Below, piece after piece: positions 31,773 to 41,426 of a stretch of DNA of 64,000 nucleotides. The position numbers were made by a program, and so were the translations under genes. How positions within the stretch are numbered: position 1 is the first letter of the stretch; each line of letters begins with the position of its first letter. The stretch comes from Simiduia curdlanivorans (GTDB lineage Bacteria > Pseudomonadota > Gammaproteobacteria > Pseudomonadales > Cellvibrionaceae). Location of the stretch: the NCBI RefSeq assembly GCF_030409605.1, contig NZ_JAUFQG010000004.1, positions 2,296,501 through 2,360,500 of the forward strand, written 5' to 3'. Under the pieces are notes generated by a model. That model searched no databases. It saw nothing but the letters and a program-made list of their open reading frames with translations, and was not told where the DNA came from.

Positions 31773-34499
31773 ATGGAAATACCCGGTTACAACATTATCG
31801 ATACCCTTGGCCGGGGCGGCATGGCTACCGTGTACCTCGCTATTCAACAAAGTTTTGAGCGCGAAGTTGCGCTTAAAGTACTGTCACCCGAGCTGCTGCG
31901 CGATCCTACCTTCGGCGAGCGGTTTTTACGCGAAGCAAAAATCGTATCGCGCTTGGTGCACCCCAATATTGTCACGGTTTACGATGTCGGTGAACACGAG
32001 GGCAGCCACTACCTGTCGATGGAATATGTGCCCGGGCAGGATCTTAAACAGAAAAGAACCAAGCTAAGCCGCGCCGAAGGTTTGCGGGTGGTGAAGGATA
32101 TTGCCCGCGCCCTGGATTACGCAGCGCGCAAAGGCTATGTGCACCGCGATGTGAAGCCCGAAAATATTATGCTGCACGATGAAGATGGTCGCGCCGTGTT
32201 AATGGATTTTGGTATCGCGCGCATGGCGGGCATCGAAACCGGCATGACCCAAACCGGCACGGCCATCGGCACGCCGCATTATATGAGCCCGGAGCAGGCT
32301 AAGGGTAAAACCGTCGACGCGCGCTCCGATCTTTACAGTCTCGGTGTGGTGTTGTTTTTATTGGTTACTGGCCGAGTGCCCTTCGATGCCGACTCAGCGG
32401 TGGCGGTGGGTATTAAGCACGTGTCTGAACCTGTGCCGAAGCTGCAGGCGGCCTTTGGTGTATTCCAGCCCATCATCGATAAAGTATTGGCCAAAAATCC
32501 AGACAAACGCTATCAATCTGGCTCAGAGTTAGTGGCAGATTTAGAGCAGATCGACGACGAACAATTGCGCCGGGTTGACGAGCTGATTGAATTGGCGGCC
32601 AAGCGGGTTGTTACCGCCGATCAAAATGCTCCTACGGTGATCAGCAGTGCTATCGACACCCAGTTGATTCGCGACGTCGGCGAATTTGACGACGACCAAG
32701 ATCTCGGGTCGACTCAGCACTGGCCGCAATCGGGTCAATCGACGCCGACTCAATCTAAGCCGCGTCCGGCCAGTAACCCTTTCGGCACCAGCCATTGGTT
32801 GCGCAACAGTATTTGGCTAACATTCTTGGCGTTGCTATTTGCCTTTGCTTTTCGGCAATTGTTGCCGGTGCCTTGGGCGGAAGCGATTACCCAATGGCAC
32901 CACGGTGCACTGGATTGGTCTAAACAGCAGGGCGTATCGCTCTCTGCTGAACAATGGCAAACCTTGTACGATTTAGGTAATGCGCATCAAACCATACACG
33001 AATCTTCTGACGGCGCAGTTATCCCACTCGATACTGCAACCCCTGATGTTTCCAGCCCAAGCCAACCCAAAACCGATACTCAGCGCTCGAAGCTTAATAC
33101 GCCTGCGCCGGCAGCGCCTAAAACAGGCCATGCCGACCGCGTGTTAGCGGATACCCAGCCCGTGTTGCGCGACAACGGCGTGATAGCCAAGCGCTCGACG
33201 CCAACGCCCCAGGAAACAACGGCAACCAGTCCTGCTATCGGCGATAGCGCCAGCGCAGACCCCTTCGCGCAAGCCGACCAATTATTTGCCGCGCTCGACG
33301 CGGATTTAAGTCAAGCCCAGGCTTTGGCCGATATTTATGAGGCAGCATTGCTGGATCAAGATAATCGCCTTCGTGCTCAGCAAGGGCTGGAGCGCGTGCG
33401 CGGTTTTTATCGCGATCAGTTGCAGGCGGCACTAGATGCAAAAAACGTCTTAAGGATGCGCGCGCTTTTAGATTCCGCTGCCCAGAGTTTTCCGGCCCTA
33501 GCGCAAGAGGCCGGACTGCGAAAATTCGAACGCCGTTTGGCGGATACCGAGGCGATTACAGAGACGCTTGCCCTCGGTCAGCAACAGTTAGCGCGCGATG
33601 CGTTATCTTCGCCCAGTGGCGATAATGCGGTTGAGAGCTTTAATAGCGTGTTACAGCGCGAGCCAAACAATCGCGACGCTAAAGCGGGCTTGGATGCCGT
33701 GGCCGATCGCTACGCCCAATTGGCCGCGAGCAAGTTGAATGCGGGCGATTGGCTGTCTGCCAAGGGCATGGTGAGCCGTGGTTTAGCGGTGAGTCCAGAT
33801 CACGCTGGCTTGTTAGCGCAGCAGCAACAGGCGGCGCGACTAGAGGCTCAGCTAAAAGACCGGCAAGCGCGCATTGAGGACTTGTTAAGCCAGGCGAAAC
33901 GCCAGACTGCGGCGGCTAATATCTATGGGCGCGATGGATCTGTGAGCCAGTACCAAGCCGTGTTGGCTTTGGATAAGGATAATCGTTTGGCGCGCGAGGG
34001 CATCGCCAAGAGCAGCCAAGCGACCAGCGATCAAGTGCGTAGTTTGATCAGTCAAAAGCAATTTGATCGCGCCGAGCAGGAATTAAGCGCGGCCTTGGCT
34101 TTACTGCCTGAGCAGGCAAATTTACGCTCCGCGCAGCAGGCGTTAGCCAGCGCTGTCGATGCTGCATCACCGCGCGTGGATAGTTTGCGCGTGGGCACTA
34201 GCGACGCCATAACCTTTGATCCGGCTCAACCCTTGGTTCAGGGCGTGGACAGAACCATTTATATCGGCATGCAGTTTCGCAATTTTGAGCAAACGGCGGT
34301 ACTTCAGGCTATTTTGTTTGACGGCTCGCGCAGTTTACAAATTGCCCAAGTGCCGGTGGTAGTGAGTGGTAAGCAGGGTGAAAAAGTATTTCGCATCGAC
34401 AGGCCGGTTGAAGGTTTTTCCACCGGCGGCTATATCATCGACCTTATGTTAGAAGGCCAACTATTATTGAGCCAGCGTTTTCAAGTAGCCTCCCAATAG
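31773..34499 (+). CDS. PknB-type Ser/Thr protein kinase with C-terminal TPR-like repeats
   Basis: The protein has 908 residues. The kinase domain (1-265) has all key motifs: GRGGMATVY loop, VALKVL with Lys35, HRDVKPEN, DFGIAR, and GTPHYMSPEQ in the activation segment. A disordered Pro/Ser/Thr-rich linker follows (about 285-340), then one membrane helix (about 346-366). The rest is outside: another low-complexity stretch (to about 500), helical repeats resembling TPRs (about 505-800), and a beta-rich C-terminal domain. It may sense envelope or partner signals. The lipoprotein gene 34 bases downstream is probably co-transcribed. Confidence 0.93.
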   Translation: MEIPGYNIIDTLGRGGMATVYLAIQQSFEREVALKVLSPELLRDPTFGERFLREAKIVSRLVHPNIVTVYDVGEHEGSHYLSMEYVPGQDLKQKRTKLSRAEGLRVVKDIARALDYAARKGYVHRDVKPENIMLHDEDGRAVLMDFGIARMAGIETGMTQTGTAIGTPHYMSPEQAKGKTVDARSDLYSLGVVLFLLVTGRVPFDADSAVAVGIKHVSEPVPKLQAAFGVFQPIIDKVLAKNPDKRYQSGSELVADLEQIDDEQLRRVDELIELAAKRVVTADQNAPTVISSAIDTQLIRDVGEFDDDQDLGSTQHWPQSGQSTPTQSKPRPASNPFGTSHWLRNSIWLTFLALLFAFAFRQLLPVPWAEAITQWHHGALDWSKQQGVSLSAEQWQTLYDLGNAHQTIHESSDGAVIPLDTATPDVSSPSQPKTDTQRSKLNTPAPAAPKTGHADRVLADTQPVLRDNGVIAKRSTPTPQETTATSPAIGDSASADPFAQADQLFAALDADLSQAQALADIYEAALLDQDNRLRAQQGLERVRGFYRDQLQAALDAKNVLRMRALLDSAAQSFPALAQEAGLRKFERRLADTEAITETLALGQQQLARDALSSPSGDNAVESFNSVLQREPNNRDAKAGLDAVADRYAQLAASKLNAGDWLSAKGMVSRGLAVSPDHAGLLAQQQQAARLEAQLKDRQARIEDLLSQAKRQTAAANIYGRDGSVSQYQAVLALDKDNRLAREGIAKSSQATSDQVRSLISQKQFDRAEQELSAALALLPEQANLRSAQQALASAVDAASPRVDSLRVGTSDAITFDPAQPLVQGVDRTIYIGMQFRNFEQTAVLQAILFDGSRSLQIAQVPVVVSGKQGEKVFRIDRPVEGFSTGGYIIDLMLEGQLLLSQRFQVASQ

Positions 34500-34533
34500 C
34501 GTATCGCCTTGGGCAGTCATTACGGAGTCGACT

Positions 34534-35316
34534 ATGTACATCTACGCCAAGTTTATCGGTTTCATTTCTCTCGCGCTTTGGCTCACCGCCTGCCAAGCAC
34601 CGCAAAATATTCAGCAGTTACAACAACAGAATCAACAATTGAGCGGTGAATTAAAAGCCGCGCAGCAATCGATCAAGGAACTGTCACAAAGGGAGGCGCA
34701 ATTACAGGCCGACGTGGCCGAACTGAACCGCGTCATGGGGGTGTTGGGGACGGAAAAGAGTTCGCGGGTGCAGGAGTCGTCGCAGCTACGTGGTTTGATG
34801 CGCAATTTCGCTCAGGATCAAATTGATTTGTTAAAAGAACTGTTGGTCAAAGGTGACCTGTTGGATTACGTGGGCGGCGAGCAGGTTGCGCGCCAACAAA
34901 CCACAGAAACCCAAGGCGAGAAAAATTTGCTCTTGGTCGATGTGCAAAACGCGATGCCCAGCGAAGGTATTTTAACCGGCGTTGGCGCTTATTTTTCCAT
35001 GCCGGGCAATTTTAAAGTGAAGGTGCTGAGGCCCATCGACGGCAACCTTGTGGTGGTGTGGGAGAGTAAATTGTTGGCGGTAGCCGCCGCGGGCAAGCAG
35101 CGTGTTAATTTTCCCGTCAGTGTCGGGGTAGAGCAGGGCGACCTGCTGGGCTATTACTTTCCCGATCAAGTGATAGCTCATGTGGACATGGGCACGGGCG
35201 ATAGTCGAACTTATAACGGCGATCTCGCCTTGGGTAAAACCGTGGCGCTGGGCTCGCTCGACAAAGCCAAACAAAAGCGCGCCTATTCTCTCGGTGTGTA
35301 CGGTTTACTTAAATAA
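34534..35316 (+). CDS. Coiled-coil lipoprotein, partner of the kinase gene
   Basis: The protein has 260 residues with lipobox LTAC (Cys about 20). A Gln/Leu-rich coiled coil spans residues 25-75, followed by a short helix and a beta-rich C-terminal domain of about 130 residues. I do not recognise a family for the C-terminal part. The close spacing to the kinase gene suggests that it belongs to the same envelope system, perhaps as a binding partner of the extracytoplasmic part of the kinase. Confidence 0.7.
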   Translation: MYIYAKFIGFISLALWLTACQAPQNIQQLQQQNQQLSGELKAAQQSIKELSQREAQLQADVAELNRVMGVLGTEKSSRVQESSQLRGLMRNFAQDQIDLLKELLVKGDLLDYVGGEQVARQQTTETQGEKNLLLVDVQNAMPSEGILTGVGAYFSMPGNFKVKVLRPIDGNLVVVWESKLLAVAAAGKQRVNFPVSVGVEQGDLLGYYFPDQVIAHVDMGTGDSRTYNGDLALGKTVALGSLDKAKQKRAYSLGVYGLLK

Positions 35317-35323
35317 TTAACGG

Positions 35324-35352
35324 GTAGCGCTGCATTTTTTTTGCAGCGCTAC
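35324..35352. terminator. Stem-loop between the lipoprotein gene and the S9 peptidase gene
   Basis: GTAGCGCTGCA and TGCAGCGCTAC form an 11-bp perfect stem with a T7 loop between convergent genes. It has no T-run after the stem, so it may act as a bidirectional terminator or mRNA stabiliser. Confidence 0.6.
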
Positions 35353-35359
35353 TGCTGGC

Positions 35360-37339
35360 CTATATCTCGCCAATGAGTTGAAAGTCCGCGCGCGTGGGTT
35401 GTACGGGAAAGTTGAAAATTTTGCCGTAAAAATTCAGTTCCAGCTCCAGTTGATCCTCGATAGATTGACCTTCTCTAAAGCCATGGCCTTCATTGGCAAA
35501 GCTGACATAGGCGGTTTGGATGCGTTGCCGGCGCAAGGCGGCAACCATCATTTCTGCTTGATTCGGCGGCACCACTTTATCTTTCAAACCTTGGAAAAAA
35601 ATCACCGGGCAGGTGAGTTTTTGCACATGGTGGATGGGCGATCGCTCGCGGTAGGTGGGCTCGCCACTCGGCCAGGGCGCTACTAGTGAATCTAAGTAAC
35701 GCGCTTCAAATTTATGGGTGTCTGTGGCCAGCGCGCTAAGATCGCCGATGCCGTAAAGGCTAGTGCCGGCACTGAAAGTATCGCGGAAAGTGAGCGCCGC
35801 GAGTACGGTATAGCCGCCGGCGCTGCTGCCTTTGATAATTAGCCGCTTGGCGTCGGCTAGCCCCTGAGCCACCAAATATTGTGCGCCGGCACACACGTCG
35901 TCTACGTCGAATATACCCCACTGGCCTTTTAATCGATTCCGGTAGGCTGTGCCGTACCCGGTACTGCCGCGATAGTTTACGTCCAGCACGGCAAAGCCGC
36001 GGCTGGTCCAATATTGTATTTTAAAATTTAATGCGGTTTCCGTAGCACCCGTAGGGCCGCCATGGGACAGCACAATGAGTGGCGGCTTTTCTCCCGCCGG
36101 CGCTGCATAGTTGGGGTTTGTGGGCGGGTAGTAAAAACCGTGCGCCTTATCCTTGTGGCTGGTGGCAAAGCTAATGGCTTGCGCGCAGGCAATAGTGTCT
36201 GATTCGAGCGGGCTAACAATGGACTGCTTTAAACATTGCCACTGTTGATTGTGCCACTGCCACACGCCTTGCGCCTGGTTGCTGGAGGCGGCAAGCAATA
36301 CCGCCCGTTGTTCGCTGTGATTGCCGGCGCAGCTGATCGAGGAAATATCGCAAAAGCCATTGTCGATGTGGCTGAGTGTTGGTTGCGGCTGGGTTAAATC
36401 GATGCTGGCGAGCCGCCATTGGCCTTGCTGTGTGTAAGTCGCAAATAAGGTGTTTTGATTGAGAAAGTCATAGCAAGACATGCCAAACACCCACTGCGGT
36501 GTGGCGAACTCCGCTTCGAGCGCAAGTACGGGCTTGAGCGTGTTGGCGCTGTAATGTGCGCCAGTCGTATCGGCAGCGTTGCTGGCAAGGCGATAGATGT
36601 TCCACCAGCCGGATTGGTCGTTGACCAAAAAAAGTTCCTGTTGCGATGACCAGCGCGGTTGAAAGCTAGAGCTTTGCGCTGGGCTGACAATTTTTTTCTG
36701 CTCCAGCTGCCCCTGTTGGTTGAATACCGCTCGCCAACATTGGTTGTAATCCCAGGGCATGTTCGGGTGATTCCAGCTGAGCCAGGCAAGCTGGTTACCG
36801 TCAGTACTCAACGCCGGGCTGGCGTAAAAACTATCGCCCTCGGCAAGCGTTGTTATTTGCCCTGTGGCAAGATCAACGCTAACCAAGGTGTGTAGGGATT
36901 CCAACTCTGCGCCGGGAAAGTCTTCGCGAATTGCAATGAGCCGGTTGCGCAGCGGGTCATACACTAAATCCGCATAGCGACTGCTGGGCGTGTGGGTTAT
37001 TTGTCTGATCTGATTTAGGTGTTGGTCTAGTGCATAGATTTGTTGGTCGGTGGCGTCGACGTAGAAAATAAAGGCCTCGCTGACACAAAAATCACCGCCG
37101 CCATATTCGTTTACCTTGGAGCGAACACTCACCTGTGGCGGCGTCACATCCTCCGGCATTTGCCCTATGCTGTGTTTGACGATGACACTGCGACCCTGTT
37201 CAGATGGGCGAGATTCGAGCCAATAGGTATCCTTACCAAGACACAGAGGGCGGCTTAATTTTACGCTTTGGCGTGTTAGAATCTGCGCATTTATCGGTGA
37301 AGACCAAGTGCCGAAGGGTGCTGTGTGTTTGGCGGTCAT
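35360..37339 (-). CDS. S9-family serine peptidase (prolyl oligopeptidase / acylaminoacyl peptidase-like)
   Basis: The protein has 659 residues without a signal peptide. An N-terminal seven-bladed beta-propeller (about 1-390) precedes an alpha/beta-hydrolase domain. The nucleophile is in KGSSAGGYT (Ser506), the Asp in QGLKDKVVPP near 594 and the His in NEGHGFR near 627; LSHGGPTGA near 436 forms the oxyanion region. Such enzymes degrade short peptides or remove blocked N-terminal residues in the cytoplasm. It is a single gene. Confidence 0.9.
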   Translation of the reverse strand: MTAKHTAPFGTWSSPINAQILTRQSVKLSRPLCLGKDTYWLESRPSEQGRSVIVKHSIGQMPEDVTPPQVSVRSKVNEYGGGDFCVSEAFIFYVDATDQQIYALDQHLNQIRQITHTPSSRYADLVYDPLRNRLIAIREDFPGAELESLHTLVSVDLATGQITTLAEGDSFYASPALSTDGNQLAWLSWNHPNMPWDYNQCWRAVFNQQGQLEQKKIVSPAQSSSFQPRWSSQQELFLVNDQSGWWNIYRLASNAADTTGAHYSANTLKPVLALEAEFATPQWVFGMSCYDFLNQNTLFATYTQQGQWRLASIDLTQPQPTLSHIDNGFCDISSISCAGNHSEQRAVLLAASSNQAQGVWQWHNQQWQCLKQSIVSPLESDTIACAQAISFATSHKDKAHGFYYPPTNPNYAAPAGEKPPLIVLSHGGPTGATETALNFKIQYWTSRGFAVLDVNYRGSTGYGTAYRNRLKGQWGIFDVDDVCAGAQYLVAQGLADAKRLIIKGSSAGGYTVLAALTFRDTFSAGTSLYGIGDLSALATDTHKFEARYLDSLVAPWPSGEPTYRERSPIHHVQKLTCPVIFFQGLKDKVVPPNQAEMMVAALRRQRIQTAYVSFANEGHGFREGQSIEDQLELELNFYGKIFNFPVQPTRADFQLIGEI

Positions 37340-37410
37340 GAATTATTTTCCTGGTTAATGACGGCAAGCACAAACAGGCCTGCGACTGACAATAAGAAAG
37401 GTGGGTGATA

Positions 37411-38820
37411 ATGGTACCGCATTCTCCGCTGAGTCTCGGTTCACTGGAAAAATATTCTACAAAATTATTGTGGCTGGTGCTGTTGCTGGCGGCGTTTTTA
37501 CGCTTCTGGCAGCTAGGCTTGGTCGATCATGCCTACTTCGATGAGATCAATATTCCGCAGTTTGGCTATGCGCTGCTCAATGGCTTGCGAGAGACCCCGT
37601 TTATCACGGCGCATCCCCCCTTACCGCATTACTTATTCGCCGGTGCCATCGCACTTTACTATCAGTTACCTTGGGTTGACGGCCATTACGATGTTGCTTG
37701 GTCGGCCATAGATCCCCTCAGTTATCGCTGGTTAACGGCCTTGCTGGGCGTGGCATGTTGCTGGTTTACCGCCGCACTTGTTAAGCGCTTAACCGCCAGT
37801 GGGTTGTTGGCGGTGCTGGCCGCGTTATTTGTTGCCACCGATGCCATGCTGGTGGTGGATGCACGGGCGGCGTTGAATAACATCATTATGTTGGCGTTTG
37901 GTTTGGCCTCTATCTGGGCTTTTGTTAAAGCCAACGATAATGACCTAGGTGTTTACCAATGGCGTTGGTTGCTTTTTTCTGGCGTCTTAATGGGCTCTAC
38001 TGTGGCGATAAAGTGGAATGGTTTAGCCTTTTGGCTGCTGCCTTTCGCCTTGGTGTTGGTGCATGTGCTGCGCTTTGGCTTGGATCACCTGCGGCCCGTA
38101 ATGGGTGTGCAAAGTTTAGGGTATCGCGGCCCCAGCGCCCTGCAGGCGTTGGTGTTTTTATTATTAGTGCCTAGCGTGGTGTATTGGTTCTGGTGGCAGC
38201 CGTATTTACTGTTGGAAGATCAATGGGGCTTTGTTGAAATTCATCAGCGCATGCGTGCTTTTCATACGTTAGAAGTGGGCGCGGATGATCACCCTTATTG
38301 TTCGGCTTGGTATCAATGGCCCTATCAAGGTCGGCCGATGAGTTATCTGTTTGCCCCCATCGCAGGCACCCAAACTGTGTCTGTTATTCACCTGCTCGGC
38401 AACCCAGTATTATCAGTCGCCAGTTTCTTTGCGGTATTGGCCGCAAGCGCTATTTGGCTGCGCCAATGTTACCAGTGGTTGAGCGCTGGTGTTTTAGCCT
38501 CATCCTTTTGGTTTTTGGCGCTAACCTGTTTAGGTTTTTGGGCAAATTTTTTACCTTGGATACTGGTGCGGCGCTGTTTATTTGCCTACCACTACGAGCC
38601 GGCAAGTGTGTTTGCCTTTATCGCTCTGGCCTGGTGCTTCCTGAGTGCTAAGATGTTAGCGCCTCGCTCTCGGGTGGCTCGACAGATAATTGCGGTTGCG
38701 TCACTGCTGTTATTTTCGCTGATTATCTTGGCTTGGCTCTACTGGTTACCGCTAGCATTAGGTTTTCCCATCAGCTTGGATGGCTTTTATCAGCGAATGT
38801 GGTTCAGTAGTTGGATCTAG
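37411..38820 (+). CDS. PMT/ArnT-like membrane glycosyltransferase
   Basis: The ATG at 37411 follows AAAGGTGG and gives 469 residues with about ten to eleven membrane helices. The first periplasmic loop carries HAYFDEINIPQFGY; the Asp-Glu pair is the catalytic signature of protein O-mannosyltransferases and related GT-C enzymes. TAHPPLPHY and GSTVAIKWNG are further PMT motifs, and a C-terminal PMT-type helical block follows. It should transfer a sugar from a polyprenyl phosphate donor to a protein or lipid at the outer face of the inner membrane. No donor synthase is adjacent. Confidence 0.82.
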   Translation: MVPHSPLSLGSLEKYSTKLLWLVLLLAAFLRFWQLGLVDHAYFDEINIPQFGYALLNGLRETPFITAHPPLPHYLFAGAIALYYQLPWVDGHYDVAWSAIDPLSYRWLTALLGVACCWFTAALVKRLTASGLLAVLAALFVATDAMLVVDARAALNNIIMLAFGLASIWAFVKANDNDLGVYQWRWLLFSGVLMGSTVAIKWNGLAFWLLPFALVLVHVLRFGLDHLRPVMGVQSLGYRGPSALQALVFLLLVPSVVYWFWWQPYLLLEDQWGFVEIHQRMRAFHTLEVGADDHPYCSAWYQWPYQGRPMSYLFAPIAGTQTVSVIHLLGNPVLSVASFFAVLAASAIWLRQCYQWLSAGVLASSFWFLALTCLGFWANFLPWILVRRCLFAYHYEPASVFAFIALAWCFLSAKMLAPRSRVARQIIAVASLLLFSLIILAWLYWLPLALGFPISLDGFYQRMWFSSWI

Positions 38821-39052
38821 CAATGTGGGCGCGCTAGTTAAGTTTTTGTGTGGTTCGCTGAATGAATGCCGGGCCTGTTATAGGTTAACTCGGTACGATC
38901 GTGCGCTTGACGACGTTGGATTCGTCTGCCTAAGGCGTCTTGGCATGGCTAATGCTCGACCCAGCGCTGAATTTTTCGGTTTGTTTTTTTATAGGTGAAG
39001 TGACGCTATAAGGCGGCGCTCGAAAAATAATATTAAGCAGGGATGGTTCGGT

Positions 39053-41143
39053 ATGTCCTCTCAATCGCATGATTTTGGCAAAATGTTTTCTTACCTCAAG
39101 CGCGCCTTGTTGGCTTTTGTCGCGCTCGTCATTATTTGGGCGGCTATTGGCGCGGGTAATCGCGCTTATCACTATTGGGATAATCAACCCAATGCCGGCG
39201 CATTGGTAGTCGAGCAAGATAGATTTGGCGATGAGGCGAAAACCATTGCCTACTTAGAGCAGGGCTGGGGCAACCGTGAGCGCCTGTGGTTTTATAACAC
39301 CTCGCAGGGCTCCAACCTTCTGCCCATGAGTTTTGCCTTGAATCTAAAGCACGTCGATGATCAGCAACCCTTTTTCGCGCCAGCGCATATACTGCGTTAC
39401 CGCTATTTACCGCAGCAGGTCTCGAGTTCTAACCCCTATGGTTTACCTGTTGGTATGACACTCGACAGCTACAAAGGTAAACCCTATTTTGGTTTTACCT
39501 GCGCGGCTTGCCACACCACGCAAATTAATTATCAGGGCCTCGGTATTCGCATCGATGGCGGGCCGGCCTTGGCCGACATGGAAAACTTCATGTTGGATTT
39601 GGGGCGCTCCCTAGAGGCCACACTGACTAATGCGGATTTACTTTCTGAATTTACTGCCAAGGTGCTGGAGCAGGGCGATTATGATTCAGCCGAAGCGATA
39701 CAAGATGAGCTAGAAATTTTCAGCCAACGCATCGGCACCTATAACTTAGTCAATAAGCCGCGCGATACTGGCCGTGCGTTAACCCACTATGGCTATGCGC
39801 GTTTGGATGCCTTTGGCCGCATTTACAATCGCGTGCTCGAACATTTGATCACCAAATCCCAGTTGCAGCCGCTACTTGAACAGCACTTGCCTGCGGCCGA
39901 GGCAGACGATCTTATTGCGGCTATGGCGCCGATGCCGGAATTACTGCGCAATCAGGACCGGGATTTTATAATTGGCCAGTTAAATAAAAAAGTGAGTTTG
40001 AAAGCGCGCTTGAAATTACTCAATGATTTATTTAATCCGGCCGATGCTCCGGTGAGTTACCCCTTTTTGTGGGATATTCCTCATCACGATTACGTGCAGT
40101 GGAATGGCATTGTGCAGAATGCCGGTATTGGCCCCTTGGGGCGCAACGCGGGCCAGGTGATTGGCGTGTTTGGTACCTTGGAGTTTGAACATAATTCCGG
40201 TATTAACCCAATGGCGTTTATTAATAAGCAATCCTTTTCCAAGGGCCATATTGAATTTACCTCCTCTTTGGATATTCGCAATTTGCGCTTGGTCGAGAAA
40301 CAGTTGAAGTCGTTGATGTCGCCGCAGTGGCCGGAGCAATTGCTGGGTGCCATTGATCGCGATATGGCGGCGAAAGGGCGTAAACATTTCGTTGCCTACT
40401 GCGCGTCCTGCCACGACGATATCGTTAGAGACGATCCAAGGCGGCGGGTTGTCGCTAAGTTCTCTCATTACGATAAGGTGGCTACCGATAATAAAATGGC
40501 GGCCAACAGCGTAGAGTTTTCTGGTGGTAGCGGTATCGTCGAAGGACGCTATGTCGACACGGAGGTAGGTGACTTATATTTGGAGCCGCGTGCGCCTATT
40601 GCGGGCATACTTAGCTATACCACGCGCAATGTCATTCTAGAGCGCGATCCAGATAAAACCTGGGTGGAGTGGTTGGCCGAGCGGGCTTTTGATTTTTTAT
40701 TAACCGTCAATGAAAACGAAGTGAAGCCGAGTATAAAACGCGGCGATTATTCACCCAATACAATGGCGAAACCCTATGAATCATTACGTGCCTATAAAGC
40801 TCGGCCTTTGAACGGTATCTGGGCCACGGCGCCATACCTGCACAACGGTTCGGTACCGACGCTTTACGATTTATTACTACCGGCTTGCACGGCGGATAAT
40901 TTTGTTGAAGGCGAGTGCCGGCCGAATGATTTTGTTGTCGGCTCGAGAGAGTTTGACCCGAGGAAAGTCGGCTTTCGCTCCCAGGGCTATTCAGGCTTTG
41001 CGTTTAATACCGCCATTTATGGCAATTACAACACAGGTCACGAGTATGCGGCCGGCAAAACCGCGCAACCCAATGGGCAAGTTTTACCAGCGTTGGATGA
41101 TGCCGAGCGCATGGAGTTATTGGAGTATTTGAAAACCTTATAA
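39053..41143 (+). CDS. Dihaem cytochrome c of the RoxA/MauG-like peroxidase superfamily
   Basis: The protein has 696 residues. An N-terminal membrane anchor or signal segment (about 17-37) is followed by two covalent haem motifs, CAACH at residue 150 and CASCH at 450, about 300 residues apart. The size, the spacing, and phrases such as YVQWNGIVQNAGIGPLGRNA and NGIWATAPYLHNGSVPTLYD fit the RoxA-like branch of dihaem peroxidases. In RoxA itself such a protein oxygenates polyisoprene; most relatives have unknown substrates. It stands alone between the glycosyltransferase and tilS genes. Confidence 0.85.
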   Translation: MSSQSHDFGKMFSYLKRALLAFVALVIIWAAIGAGNRAYHYWDNQPNAGALVVEQDRFGDEAKTIAYLEQGWGNRERLWFYNTSQGSNLLPMSFALNLKHVDDQQPFFAPAHILRYRYLPQQVSSSNPYGLPVGMTLDSYKGKPYFGFTCAACHTTQINYQGLGIRIDGGPALADMENFMLDLGRSLEATLTNADLLSEFTAKVLEQGDYDSAEAIQDELEIFSQRIGTYNLVNKPRDTGRALTHYGYARLDAFGRIYNRVLEHLITKSQLQPLLEQHLPAAEADDLIAAMAPMPELLRNQDRDFIIGQLNKKVSLKARLKLLNDLFNPADAPVSYPFLWDIPHHDYVQWNGIVQNAGIGPLGRNAGQVIGVFGTLEFEHNSGINPMAFINKQSFSKGHIEFTSSLDIRNLRLVEKQLKSLMSPQWPEQLLGAIDRDMAAKGRKHFVAYCASCHDDIVRDDPRRRVVAKFSHYDKVATDNKMAANSVEFSGGSGIVEGRYVDTEVGDLYLEPRAPIAGILSYTTRNVILERDPDKTWVEWLAERAFDFLLTVNENEVKPSIKRGDYSPNTMAKPYESLRAYKARPLNGIWATAPYLHNGSVPTLYDLLLPACTADNFVEGECRPNDFVVGSREFDPRKVGFRSQGYSGFAFNTAIYGNYNTGHEYAAGKTAQPNGQVLPALDDAERMELLEYLKTL

Positions 41144-41426
41144 AGCGTTTGCATGGAATGAAGGCCTAGGTTTGATGTTGGCGCCGGCGCTTTGCCATAT
41201 CACATCGGCTGCAATGCGTCAGTGCGGTTGCCCTGTTTAAGACCGGGCGGCATGGCCTTACTGCTTGTTGATGTTGCATTGGCGTCTTCAGCCAATAGCG
41301 TGGCGGTCATCGTTGTTAACGAGTGCTTAGGCTGTGAGTAGTCGAGTGTTTAGAAATAAGCGCAGTGCTGGCCATGGAGGCCGGGAATTCGTTATTCTGC
41401 AGACCTCGTAAATGCCGTGCGCCATT

